A DNA stretch of 64,000 nucleotides from Silvania hatchlandensis (lineage in GTDB: Bacteria; Pseudomonadota; Gammaproteobacteria; Enterobacterales; Enterobacteriaceae): the NCBI RefSeq assembly GCF_025564065.1, contig NZ_JAMGZK010000049.1, forward strand, positions 1 through 64,000, given 5' to 3'. Positions 19,038 through 27,177 of this stretch are shown piece after piece. Each line of letters starts with the position of its first letter. Position 1 is the stretch's first letter. The notes below the pieces were generated by a model. It made no database searches. It was not told where the DNA came from and was given only the letters and a program-made list of their open reading frames with translations. The position numbers were made by a program, and so were the translations under genes.

Positions 19038-20399
19038 ATGGTAACGCAAAGAACACTTGCAAAGCTGGGTAATAAAACGAGGTATGGGCACATCGTTTCT
19101 GCCTCATCAACTATTTTTGATGAAGATCATAATCCATTGGTGAGAGCTGGTGATAAAGCATGGTGTGATGTTTGCAAAGGTGCTTTTGAAATTAATGCAA
19201 CCTATACCGGACTCCTCGAAGCAGGTTTCATCGCGGGTGATGGAGATCTGGTTTTATGTCAATGCAAAGATAACTTTGTGATCGCCATGTCCGGCTTCAC
19301 TGGGGAACGTCATCCGGGAATGATGAGCGCTAAATCAGCAGTTGCTGCCGTACCTCTGGTGCAACAAGCTCAGCAGGAACCGGAACAACACGCCCAAACC
19401 GCGAAAAAGAAAACAGGCATTGACGCAGGTTTCGCCGTTCTCCCCTACGGCGGAACAACAGAAGCCTGGCAACGTCTGCTATTCACCGAAAACCCACCAG
19501 CCGGAGCAAAGGAGCTATTTGCTACGCTGAACGGTGCAGACAAAAGCTATAAAGCTGGTTCTATCATGCTTCTGGTTGATCCTGATAAGCAGGACAGCGA
19601 ACAGATCGCCCACATGAAAGCCGCGAAAGCGCGAGTCGATGCAGCATTGGCCCCATTGACGCATGAGGAAGCTAACTTACTGCACAAACACTACGCTACC
19701 ATAGCTAATTTCACCAGCTACGCTGATACAGGAATTGGCCTTGCTGCTGATCCTGTTGGAAAATACTTCGAGAGTATCGAAAAAATACTCAAAGAGATCC
19801 AGGAAACATATAAAAACACCTACTTAACACGTGGTGCATTAATTGGTGAACAATTTTATGTACGACGCAGCCAGTTGTTTAAAGAGCTTGAATCCATACT
19901 CAAAGTCAACTTCCTGAATAAGGCTATGAAATTCGGAGAGTATACCAAAATAAAAAATGCACTCGGCCTGTCCAGTAGTTCTATTACCCACAAATGGAAT
20001 GAAACGGGGATCAGTGACATTGAAGGTTATGCTACCCACATCGAACGGGCAGCTAAATACGTAAAAGCAATGCGTTACACTGGTTATTTAGGCATTGGTT
20101 TTAGCGGACTCCATTCTCTTAACGAAATCCATGAGGCATGTTCTGTTGGTCGCGAAGCTGAATGTACCAAGAAAAAGTATACTGAGATAGGTAGTTTTGC
20201 TTTGGGTACAGGTGGCGGTGTTCTCGCTGGTGGCGGGGCTATACCATTATGCGTCACAATAGGCGTTGGTACTGCTGGTGTTGGCGGGCTTGTTTGTACC
20301 GTTATTGCAGGTGTTGGTTTAGGGTACGCTGGTAGCACAGTGGGAAGTGCTGTTGGGGAATTAGGCGGAGAACAGTTGTATGACATTGTCGGCAATTAA
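19038..20399 (+). CDS. PAAR-type effector with putative membrane-inserting C-terminus (module 1)
   Basis: A 453-residue protein, probably a type VI secretion cargo effector. Residues 1-95 form a PAAR-like domain with Cys pairs (AWCDVCKGAF, VLCQCKDNF). A Q/E-rich linker (about 108-125) leads to a middle domain (about 126-386) shared closely with the effector at 22579. Residues about 387-453 are glycine-rich and hydrophobic (LGTGGGVLAGGGAI, GTAGVGGLVCTVIAGVG), suggesting a membrane hairpin like pore-forming toxins. GAGGG precedes the start. Its 3' end overlaps the next gene, which encodes a two-helix membrane protein suited to immunity. Toxicity is inferred, not shown. Confidence 0.65.
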   Translation: MVTQRTLAKLGNKTRYGHIVSASSTIFDEDHNPLVRAGDKAWCDVCKGAFEINATYTGLLEAGFIAGDGDLVLCQCKDNFVIAMSGFTGERHPGMMSAKSAVAAVPLVQQAQQEPEQHAQTAKKKTGIDAGFAVLPYGGTTEAWQRLLFTENPPAGAKELFATLNGADKSYKAGSIMLLVDPDKQDSEQIAHMKAAKARVDAALAPLTHEEANLLHKHYATIANFTSYADTGIGLAADPVGKYFESIEKILKEIQETYKNTYLTRGALIGEQFYVRRSQLFKELESILKVNFLNKAMKFGEYTKIKNALGLSSSSITHKWNETGISDIEGYATHIERAAKYVKAMRYTGYLGIGFSGLHSLNEIHEACSVGREAECTKKKYTEIGSFALGTGGGVLAGGGAIPLCVTIGVGTAGVGGLVCTVIAGVGLGYAGSTVGSAVGELGGEQLYDIVGN

Positions 20400-20802
20400 T
20401 TTTCTGACGATACATCGAGTTGAAATCGCTGGGATCTTTTTGATTCTCGGAATAATTAATTATGTTTCTTACGTGATTCATGACAAATTAGCCAAGAGAA
20501 AGTTCATGACTCTTTGCTCGCTATTTGTCGATAAATTTGGAGCAAGACCAGCAGAAGTTTTAATTTATCAGGATGGGGGATTCTTTTTCTCGTTTATGCG
20601 TGATGCATTCTTTATTAAAGCATTATACTTTAAAGAGAACTCATTCCATACACGAGGAATGGATAATGAGCAAATCCGATTCATTAAAGAACTTCCTAAT
20701 CAGTACACCGATTGGTTACGTGTAAAAGTGCGGTTTTCTGTCGTCGGTATTATTTTTCTATTCATGATGTTATCAGCTTTCTATTTACCAACATTCATTT
20801 AA
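20380..20802 (+). CDS. Putative immunity protein, two membrane helices (module 1)
   Basis: A 140-residue protein with a hydrophobic helix near residues 13-33 (VEIAGIFLILGIINYVSYVI), a soluble middle with the pattern LCxLFVDKFG ... YQDGGFFFSF ... F, and a second helix near 118-138. It overlaps the effector 3' end by 20 bp. The homologues at 23993 and 24403 have the same layout (K-x-LC-x-x-F, GG-F-S/F, NQP-type loop before the last helix). Inner-membrane two-helix proteins next to toxins commonly protect the producer from pore formation, so immunity is a reasonable but unproven call. Confidence 0.55.
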   Translation: MTLSAINFLTIHRVEIAGIFLILGIINYVSYVIHDKLAKRKFMTLCSLFVDKFGARPAEVLIYQDGGFFFSFMRDAFFIKALYFKENSFHTRGMDNEQIRFIKELPNQYTDWLRVKVRFSVVGIIFLFMMLSAFYLPTFI

Positions 20803-20814
20803 CGGAAGTAAAAT

Positions 20815-20845
20815 AAATAGCCAAGCGAAAAACTTGGCTATTTTA
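20815..20845. terminator. Bidirectional terminator between immunity gene 1 and the integrase
   Basis: An AAATAGCCAAG/CTTGGCTATTT stem with a seven-base loop is followed by T residues on the plus strand and preceded by A residues that serve the minus strand. It separates the convergent immunity and integrase genes. Confidence 0.8.
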
Positions 20846-20846
20846 T

Positions 20847-22151
20847 TCACTCCCAATCAATACCATCAATTACATAAGAAACTGAGGATAAGGGAAACGT
20901 ATGCAAATAGCGTTTAGTGATCCCTCCGCTTTTCTCGTGACCTACGGTTTGCTGTAGGTGCAGAATGTTTTTCACCCAACCAGCCATAGCAGATGAACAG
21001 ACGCTGTGGCGGATCGAATGCAGTAACCGCCGTTGTCCGTAATCATCCAGATACGGGATACCAAGCTGATCTCGTAGGTCAGCAAACACCTTGCCGATCT
21101 TAGTCATGTTTGTACCCGCCACTTCTGAGAAGATCCGCTCTTTCCACTGGCGATCAACGTATTCCATGAATCCCCATTCGATCAGCTTGGGATGAATAAC
21201 TACCTGTCTTGTAGCATTCTCCGTCTTCCCTTGGCCTCCTTCGGCAATCAGGAAATAGTAGCGCTTGCTATCTTCGTCGAATTTAATTTGTGACTTCTCC
21301 AGTTTGCCTATCTCGCCTCTTCTCGCCCCCGTGTATGCCAATAATAACGTGATCCATTTTTGCCAGTTATCAGGCTGCTTAAGCGCCCATCCAACAAACT
21401 TTTTCATCTCCGCCGTGCTGTATGCGCCAAATCTTGCTTTTGATGGCGCAGCCACTACGCCATCAGTTGGCGATTTAGGCAGAATGTCTTTGCCCTCGGT
21501 AAGAAAAGTTTTGAACAGTGATTTGTAGATCTTGAGATGCTTATGGATGGCCTCAACACCCACCAGCTCATCCGGTGGCACGTCATCACATTCTATCATT
21601 TGCTGAATGGACATTGAGCGGTAAGGCTGAACAACACGCTTAGGCAGATTTTCAACGACTTCCATTACCTGCTTAATGTCCTGTTTGGTGATTACCGTTA
21701 CATCAGTTTCCCCTCCCAAGACAGTTAGCAGCACTTCCATGTAGCGCTCATTTGCCATTGAGATCGATTTCGTCCAGTTGCGCCCTTTTTCGGCTTTGTA
21801 CATAGCCCACGCATCAGAAAGGGTTAGCACTTTTTCCGGTTCGGCTGGCGCTTGAGAATCCATTATTCCAGTAGGAACAATTATCTGCTGTTGTTGGGCT
21901 AAAAGTGGATTTCTTGCAGCCTTGCGTTCTAACGTAATCAGATTTGATAAAAACGCTTCGAACACAGGGATCGGCGTAGCTAATGATTAAAGAAAAGGAA
22001 TGTGCGGAATGATGCTAATCATCAAAGCAGATGCTTCGCGATAACTGTCTGTAGAAAGTGATTTTTTGTATGACCGCCCATCAGATAAGCGGATCTGAAT
22101 GTAGTAGTTACCGTACCTCTTGAAGGTGTACGGAAGTGATTTTAACCTCAT
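20847..22151 (-). pseudogene. Tyrosine integrase of island 1, split by one in-frame TAA
   Basis: The frame runs from ATG 22151 to the stop at 20847, about 434 codons, with one TAA at 21987-21989 after residue 54. The N-terminal part (LPYTFKRYGNYYIQIRLSDG ... SYREASAL) is the usual start of this integrase group. The C-terminal part keeps the recombinase residues: R in AYTGARRGEI, HSIRH (H-x-x-R), GHEKSGG and the Tyr in ITKRYLH. Reinitiation at a GTG at 21965 could yield a 372-residue protein with the catalytic domain. A TPP aptamer copy lies just upstream of the start. Confidence 0.8.
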
Positions 22152-22235
22152 GGATAAGCCCTTTTTGTACCTCAAGTGCATTACGCACGGACAAAAAGAA
22201 ATGTAATCCAATGATAAGTAGGCCGAATTTCGGCC

Positions 22236-22313
22236 CCCTACGCTGGCATTATCCAGATCAGGTGGTACGGGTATTTCTCAGCCTTCACAAGGAAGGGCAC
22301 CCCGAGTCATGTA
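22236..22313 (-). repeat. Second copy of the thiM TPP aptamer (island att site)
   Basis: A 78-bp direct repeat of 13745-13822 with three adjacent mismatches (AAG for GTA, in the variable helix). All conserved TPP-binding segments are present on the minus strand. It lies between island 1 (integrase side) and island 2. On the minus strand it is followed at once by a GGCCGAAATTCGGCC hairpin and, 85 bp downstream, by the integrase start codon, so it could act as a leader for the integrase. Confidence 0.9.
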
Positions 22314-22476
22314 AGTTAAATCTTTTTACGCCCGCCAGATTAGGGGAAGCGGCTTGCTGGTGCAAGCCCTGCCCTTCTGGTTATCACATTTTCTCGGTGT
22401 ACCGAATTCTGGAAGCAGGTCAACGCCATCTATACGCCGACAGGTGCAAGCAGTTCATCCGAACTCCCTTACTGAT

Positions 22477-22578
22477 TGTTACGAAACGAAGTTTCTCCGG
22501 GTCTGATACTTGTTGCGCATGGGGTTATTGTTTGTAAAATGACCACGGTAATTATTTCCACATTAAGTAGATGGATTT
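22477..22578 (+). promoter_or_regulatory. Conserved promoter block of effector module 2 (copy 2)
   Basis: Matches 18406-18508 over almost its whole length, including the GAAAC/GTTTC hairpin and TTGTTG-17 bp-TGTAAA (22510-22515 and 22533-22538). It ends directly at the start codon of the second effector. The ribosome binding site is weak (AGATGG). Confidence 0.6.
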
Positions 22579-23991
22579 ATGGCGACACGGATTGTGCTTT
22601 GCCAGGGGGACAGAACAACATGCGGAGGAAGAATAGTCGTAGGCTCAGCGCTGGGTATTGCTTTCGGTAAACCGATAGCAAAAGAAGGCGACCCTGTAAC
22701 CTGTGGCAAAGACGGCAACACGTACAAGATTATTGGCGGGATCTCAATTTTTACGGATGGTGCAGATAACAGATGTGTAGCAGGGTCACTTGATAGCTAC
22801 ATTTCATGCCCCTGTAAGGCAAAAATACGCCCCTCAAATGCTTACCCCATGTATGAAAAAGAAGAACCACAGGCATTCGGAAACGCAGGCTCAGCGACTG
22901 TGGCTCCACTATCCGCCTCACTCGCTCCAGAAGTTTACTCAGAGCCTGAACCTGAACCTGAACAGCACGCACAGACAGCGAATAAGAAAAAAACGGGCAT
23001 AGATGCAGGTTTCGCTGTTCTCCCCTATGGCGGTACGACAGAAGCCTGGCAACGTCTGCTGTTCACTGAAAACCCACCGGCAGGAGCCAAAGCGCTATTT
23101 GCTACGCTGAACGGTGCAGACCAAAGCTATAAAGCCGGTTCTATTATGCTTATCGTTGATCCTGAAAAGCAGGACGACGAGCAGATCGCCCACATGAAAA
23201 AAGCAAAAGCCAGGGTTGATGCAGCCCTTGAGCCGCTGACACATAAAGAAGCTAACTTCCTGCACAAGCATTACGCCACCATTGCCCATTTTTCTAACAT
23301 TGCGGATAAAGGCATTGGGCTTGCAGCCGATCCGGTTGGGAAATACTTTGAGAATATTGAACGAATTCTCAAAGAGATCCAGGCGACATATAAAAATACG
23401 TACATGACGCGAGGCGCATTGATCGGTGAACAATTCTATGTGAGGCGCACTCAACTTTTTAACGAACTTGACCGAGTGCTCAAAGTTGGCTTCCTGAATA
23501 AAGCGATGAAGTTTGGAGATTATAATAAAATCAAAAATGCGCTCGGTTTGTCTACCCGTTCAATAATATACAAATGGAATGAGACTGGGATCAGTGATAT
23601 TGAAGGATACGCAACGCACATTGAGCGTGCAGCTAAATATGTTAAAGCAATGCGCTATACTGGCTATGTTGGAATAGCGTTTAGTGCGGTTCACTCAATC
23701 AATGAGATAAATGAGGCTTGTTCAACTGGTCGCGAAACTGAATGTACGAAGAAAAAGTATACAGAGATCGGTAGCTTCGCTGGTAGCCTTGCTGGTGGTT
23801 ATGCAGGTGGGGCAATAGGCATGGGGATCTGTACTTTAATCTTAGGTGGTGTAACAGTAGAAGTCGGTGGTGCAGGTGCATTGGCTTGCGGTGTAATACT
23901 TGGTACGGGCGGCGGCTATTTGTTAGGTGAGGGTGGGTCGGAGTTAGGTCAAATTTTTGGTGAATCGATATATGAAGCGGTAGGTAAATAA
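22579..23991 (+). CDS. PAAR-type effector with putative membrane-inserting C-terminus (module 2)
   Basis: A 470-residue paralogue of the effector at 19038. Residues 1-85 are a PAAR domain of a different sequence type (CQGDRTTCGGRI, GDPVTCGKDGNTYKIIGG, VAGSLDSYISCPC). An acidic-proline linker (EPEPEPEQ, 122-129) joins the middle domain (about 138-400), which is nearly identical to effector 1. The last ~70 residues are again glycine-rich and hydrophobic (GSLAGGYAGGAIGMGIC, GAGALACGVILGTGGGYL) but differ in sequence from effector 1. Two genes for small membrane proteins follow. A secreted toxin that permeabilises membranes is the likely role, by inference. Confidence 0.65.
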   Translation: MATRIVLCQGDRTTCGGRIVVGSALGIAFGKPIAKEGDPVTCGKDGNTYKIIGGISIFTDGADNRCVAGSLDSYISCPCKAKIRPSNAYPMYEKEEPQAFGNAGSATVAPLSASLAPEVYSEPEPEPEQHAQTANKKKTGIDAGFAVLPYGGTTEAWQRLLFTENPPAGAKALFATLNGADQSYKAGSIMLIVDPEKQDDEQIAHMKKAKARVDAALEPLTHKEANFLHKHYATIAHFSNIADKGIGLAADPVGKYFENIERILKEIQATYKNTYMTRGALIGEQFYVRRTQLFNELDRVLKVGFLNKAMKFGDYNKIKNALGLSTRSIIYKWNETGISDIEGYATHIERAAKYVKAMRYTGYVGIAFSAVHSINEINEACSTGRETECTKKKYTEIGSFAGSLAGGYAGGAIGMGICTLILGGVTVEVGGAGALACGVILGTGGGYLLGEGGSELGQIFGESIYEAVGK

Positions 23992-23992
23992 T

Positions 23993-24385
23993 ATGCACAC
24001 CCTTTTTATGATCTTAACACCAGTAGGAATACTGGCTATTTTCATTGCATTTATATATTCTGCAATGAAAGAAAAGCAACATAAAATGTTATGTAACGAG
24101 TTCCTTGAAAGATTTGGTTACTACCATACTGATATTGCAGCATATGAAAAGGGGGGAGCTTTATTTACATTTCAGAAAGATATTCATTTTTTACTTGCCT
24201 TAACGTTCAAAGATGACAGTTTTTTCGTTAGGAATATAAACAAAGATTTATATATATTTACTCGTGAGCAACCTAAAAATAAAACATCATGGATAAAGAT
24301 AAAATTTTTGCTTCTTATTTTTGGAGTCGTTACATTAATAACAGATTACATTATTTTTTCTCTTTTCATTAAAGATATTCATTGA
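23993..24385 (+). CDS. Putative immunity protein, two membrane helices (module 2)
   Basis: A 130-residue protein starting one base after the effector stop. A helix spans about residues 6-24, then KEKQHKMLCNEFLERFGYY and YEKGGALFTFQKDIHF, then a second helix near 103-125. It is a distant homologue of the gene at 20380 and a closer one of the broken gene at 24403. The region is AT-rich compared with the flanking chromosome, in line with horizontal origin. Immunity to the adjacent effector is the simplest reading. Confidence 0.55.
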   Translation: MHTLFMILTPVGILAIFIAFIYSAMKEKQHKMLCNEFLERFGYYHTDIAAYEKGGALFTFQKDIHFLLALTFKDDSFFVRNINKDLYIFTREQPKNKTSWIKIKFLLLIFGVVTLITDYIIFSLFIKDIH

Positions 24386-24402
24386 ACAACGGCCAGTATG
24401 TA

Positions 24403-24782
24403 ATGAATGTTATTCCTGCTATGTGCACATTTATATGTATCCTTTTTGGATTCATTTCGATTGGTTACTCAGTGTTGAAAAATAAGCAGCATAATAAGCT
24501 ATGCGATGCCTTAAGAACCATTTTGGCTATTTACCAGCAGGTATAACCCTTGCTCAAGCAGGAGGGGTATTTTTATCAATGCAAAAGGATTTTTATTTTA
24601 TATTTCCTTTCGTTGTAAAAAAGGGAAGTTTCGCAGTCAGGAATATGAACCCAGACCATTATGATTTCATTAGAAATCAACCCAAAGAAATGATTTCATG
24701 GTTGAAGATTAAGTTCACATTATATCTAATATCTCTCATATTTTTTGTTGCAACCATTATAATCTACTACTTCATTGAATAA
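24403..24782 (+). pseudogene. Third immunity-like gene, frameshifted
   Basis: An N-terminal helix is encoded from ATG 24403 (MNVIPAMCTFICILFGF). The frame then reads KNKQHNKLCDAL and runs into a stop, while the homologous continuation (KNHFGYLPAGITLAQAGG ... MISWLKIKFTLYLIS) is in another frame from about 24505. A single-base change near 24510 would join them into a ~126-residue copy of the immunity protein. It is probably an orphan left from a lost effector or a duplicate of the preceding gene. Confidence 0.6.
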
Positions 24783-24793
24783 GCATAACAAAT

Positions 24794-24828
24794 AGAAGCC
24801 AAATATACTTTTATTTGGCTTCTTCTCA
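24794..24828. terminator. Terminator after the immunity genes of module 2
   Basis: An AGAAGCCAAAT/ATTTGGCTTCT stem with an eight-base loop, in the same place as the hairpin at 20815-20845 in island 1 but with a different stem sequence. Confidence 0.75.
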
Positions 24829-24838
24829 TTCTAACCGT

Positions 24839-24937
24839 TTACTCCCAATCCAGACCATCAATCACATAAGAAACTGAGGATAAGGGAAACATATGTAAAT
24901 AACGCTTAGTGATACCTCCGTTTTTCTCATGCAGTGG
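24839..24937 (-). pseudogene. 3' remnant of a second tyrosine integrase
   Basis: The minus strand reads HEKNGGITKRYLHMFPLSSV then SYVIDGLDWE and a stop, matching the last ~31 residues of the integrase at 20847 with only a few changes. It includes the catalytic Tyr region. Similarity stops near 24937, where unrelated DNA begins, so the rest of the gene was deleted together with the outer att site. Confidence 0.85.
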
Positions 24938-25277
24938 GATTTGGATATTATTCAGCGCGTGGAGCGAGAGACGAGCAATCTGCCTGAGCTCTAACCCCAA
25001 AGCGCTGAACGCTTCGCCATTATCTGCTTAATACTATCCCCGCGTGGCGTAAGAATAACGAGGCGGGCAGTTAAAATACCTTTTGTAGAGGGAGTATCGT
25101 TCTCGCCACTCCCTCTACAGATAACTCTCATCTTTTTAGCTATTCGTGCTAAGTGTGATCTGCATCAAGCTGTTTAGCCTGCCCTTTCGCGATAGTACCC
25201 TCGCGTTAGCAATCCGTTACTTCTATAGAAACAAGACCGTCATGCCGACGCGTTCTCAGCTCACTTAAGGTTAATCT
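24938..25277. other. Junction region between island 2 and the lipoprotein gene
   Basis: No convincing gene. A stretch at 25068-25130 holds a GTAGAGGGAGT ... ACTCCCTCTAC inverted repeat with an 18-20 base loop (about 25085-25120), which may be a terminator or an RNA hairpin. The rest probably contains the promoter of the lipoprotein gene. Confidence 0.4.
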
Positions 25278-25484
25278 ATGAACAAGATTGTATTAGCAGG
25301 TATTGTGGCAGCGCTTCTCTCAGGCTGTGTCTCTCAGGAGCAACGCTTAGCAGACTGCGAAGCAAAAGGCGTAAGCCGCGATGCGTGCTATATCGCCGAT
25401 CAGAACCGTCAGGCCACGATCAATGCGGCAGCTGAAAAGCAGGCGTTAGAGAATGCGCAAGCGGCAACAAAGACTAAAAAGTAA
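25278..25484 (+). CDS. Small lipoprotein
   Basis: A 68-residue protein with a lipoprotein signal (MNKIVLAGIVAALLSGC, lipobox LSGC with Cys17). The mature part is about 52 residues, has two more Cys (DCEAKG, ACYIAD) and a helical alanine/glutamine-rich tail ending KTKK. The residue after the lipid Cys is Val, so outer-membrane sorting is expected. It stands alone, with its own terminator, upstream of dat. I do not recognise a function. Confidence 0.75.
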   Translation: MNKIVLAGIVAALLSGCVSQEQRLADCEAKGVSRDACYIADQNRQATINAAAEKQALENAQAATKTKK

Positions 25485-25500
25485 GTTTACGGCGTCCAAA

Positions 25501-25539
25501 AACCCTTGCCCGCCATCGCGCTGGTGAGGGTATTTTTTT
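25501..25539 (+). terminator. Terminator after the small lipoprotein gene
   Basis: An ACCCT...AGGGT hairpin with a GC-rich loop is followed by seven T residues, 17 bp after the stop codon. Confidence 0.75.
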
Positions 25540-25771
25540 GCCCGGAATTGCCCCACTTTTTTAGCCTGAGCGCCCGCGGGTAAACCGTAGTCGCCATGCG
25601 GGTTAACGGCCTGCGCGCGTCAATTGCGAACGCGTAACAAAACGATAAACAATTAACCATTGAGCCCCACGCAAAAAGGCTCTATATTGGCCGCGAATTT
25701 TTGATGCCCTTCTCATTTTTCTTTTAATTGTTCAATCGTGGCCATCGATGAGCCGCGGTTGTAGGAGTGAT

Positions 25772-27154
25772 ATGATGACGGATAAAGTCCGTATTGATTC
25801 TTTGAATGCCTCTTCTTTCAAAACCAACGAAACCTATCTGGCCCGTCAGGCCGAAATGGAATCCAACGTCAGAAGTTACCCACGCAAACTGCCTTTAGCG
25901 ATTACTAAGGCGGACGGCGTGTGGATCACTGATGCGGATAACAAAGAGTATCTTGATTGCCTTGCCGGAGCGGGAACGCTGGCATTGGGTCATAACCATC
26001 CTGATGTGCTGAAAAGCATCCAAAGTGTCATTACCAGCGGCTTGCCGTTACATACCCTGGATCTGACTACGCCGTTGAAAGACGCGTTTTCAGAATACCT
26101 GCTCTCCGTTCTGCCTGGTCAGGGCAAAGAGTACTGCCTGCAGTTTACCGGCCCTTCCGGCGCGGATGCGGTTGAAGCCGCACTGAAGCTGGCGAAAAAA
26201 GTCACCGGCCGCAGCGGCATTATCAGCTTCTCCGGCGCGTATCACGGAATGACGCACGGCGCACTGTCCGTGACCGGCAACCTGTCTCCGAAAGAAGCGG
26301 TCGACGGCATGATGCCGGAAGTGCAGTTTATGCCTTACCCGCACCAGTACCGCTGCCCGCTGGGTATCGGCGGTGAAGCGGGCGTTAAAGCCCTGAGCTA
26401 CTACTTCGAAAACCTGATCAACGACGTTGAAAGCGGCGTGCGTAAACCGGCTGCCGTTATTCTGGAAGCGGTTCAGGGCGAAGGCGGCGTGAACCCGGCT
26501 CCGGTTGAGTGGCTGCAGCGTATTCGTAAAGTGACTGAAGAAAACGGCATTCTGTTGATTCTCGACGAAGTGCAGGCGGGCTTTGCCCGTACTGGTAAGT
26601 TCTTCGCCTTCGAACACGCAGGTATCCAGCCTGACATCGTTGTGATGTCTAAAGCTGTGGGTGGTGGTCTGCCGCTGGCCGTGCTCGGTATCAAAAAGCA
26701 GTTCGATGCCTGGTCTCCGGGTCACCATACCGGCACCTTCCGTGGCAACCAGCTGGCGATGGCCACTGGCCTGACTACCCTGCAGATCCTCAAAGAGCAG
26801 AATGTTGCTGATAAAGTTGCCGCCCAGGGCGAGTGGCTGAAAGCAAAACTGGTGGAGCTGCAGAAACGCTATCCGGTTATTGGTCACGTGCGCGGTCTGG
26901 GCCTGATGATCGGTATTGAGATCGTGAAACCGCACGAAGCGGCAGACCACATGGGCTGCTTCCCGGGCGATGGTGATCTCTCTGCACTGATCCAGAAGAA
27001 ATGCTTCGAAGCTGGTCTGATTCTGGAACGTGGTGGTCGTAACGGCAACGTTGTTCGTCTGCTGCCTTCCCTGCTGATAAGCGACAAGGAACTGAACGTG
27101 TTCCTGGACAAATTTGAGCAGGCACTGCTTGCTGCGGGCGTTCGCCCAGCCTAA
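25772..27154 (+). CDS. dat: L-2,4-diaminobutyrate:2-oxoglutarate aminotransferase
   Basis: Cytoplasmic PLP aminotransferase converting aspartate semialdehyde and glutamate to L-2,4-diaminobutyrate. It has 460 residues from the ATG at 25772, which follows TAGGAG; a 25748 start is less likely. Class III aminotransferase features are clear: [41 protein letters not shown] with the PLP Asp, and the Schiff-base Lys in [15 protein letters not shown]. It is followed after 23 bp by the decarboxylase, giving the two-step route to 1,3-diaminopropane known in Acinetobacter, Enterobacter and vibrios. Confidence 0.95.
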   Translation: MMTDKVRIDSLNASSFKTNETYLARQAEMESNVRSYPRKLPLAITKADGVWITDADNKEYLDCLAGAGTLALGHNHPDVLKSIQSVITSGLPLHTLDLTTPLKDAFSEYLLSVLPGQGKEYCLQFTGPSGADAVEAALKLAKKVTGRSGIISFSGAYHGMTHGALSVTGNLSPKEAVDGMMPEVQFMPYPHQYRCPLGIGGEAGVKALSYYFENLINDVESGVRKPAAVILEAVQGEGGVNPAPVEWLQRIRKVTEENGILLILDEVQAGFARTGKFFAFEHAGIQPDIVVMSKAVGGGLPLAVLGIKKQFDAWSPGHHTGTFRGNQLAMATGLTTLQILKEQNVADKVAAQGEWLKAKLVELQKRYPVIGHVRGLGLMIGIEIVKPHEAADHMGCFPGDGDLSALIQKKCFEAGLILERGGRNGNVVRLLPSLLISDKELNVFLDKFEQALLAAGVRPA

Positions 27155-27177
27155 CCGAACCGGAGACGAAGCATAAG

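Larger units (their letters stand above)
22236..24937. mobile_element. Genomic island 2, truncated tandem copy of the effector-integrase module
   Basis: It begins at the central aptamer repeat and repeats the layout of island 1's right half: conserved promoter block, PAAR effector, immunity genes, terminator and integrase 3' end. The integrase is cut after about the last 30 codons and no third aptamer copy follows, so the outer end was deleted. The 22314-22476 stretch at its left end shows no gene. Confidence 0.7.

Noticed and set aside
18734..21989. Possible stop-codon recoding, since two island genes have single in-frame TAA codons
   Set aside because: All neighbouring genes use TAA as a normal stop and no readthrough signal is visible; nonsense mutation is simpler.
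24938..25035. A minus-strand frame reading ADNGEAFSALGLELRQIARL that looks like the end of a deaminase-type protein
   Set aside because: It is about 30 codons long, is preceded by stops, and the resemblance is too short to support a gene fragment.
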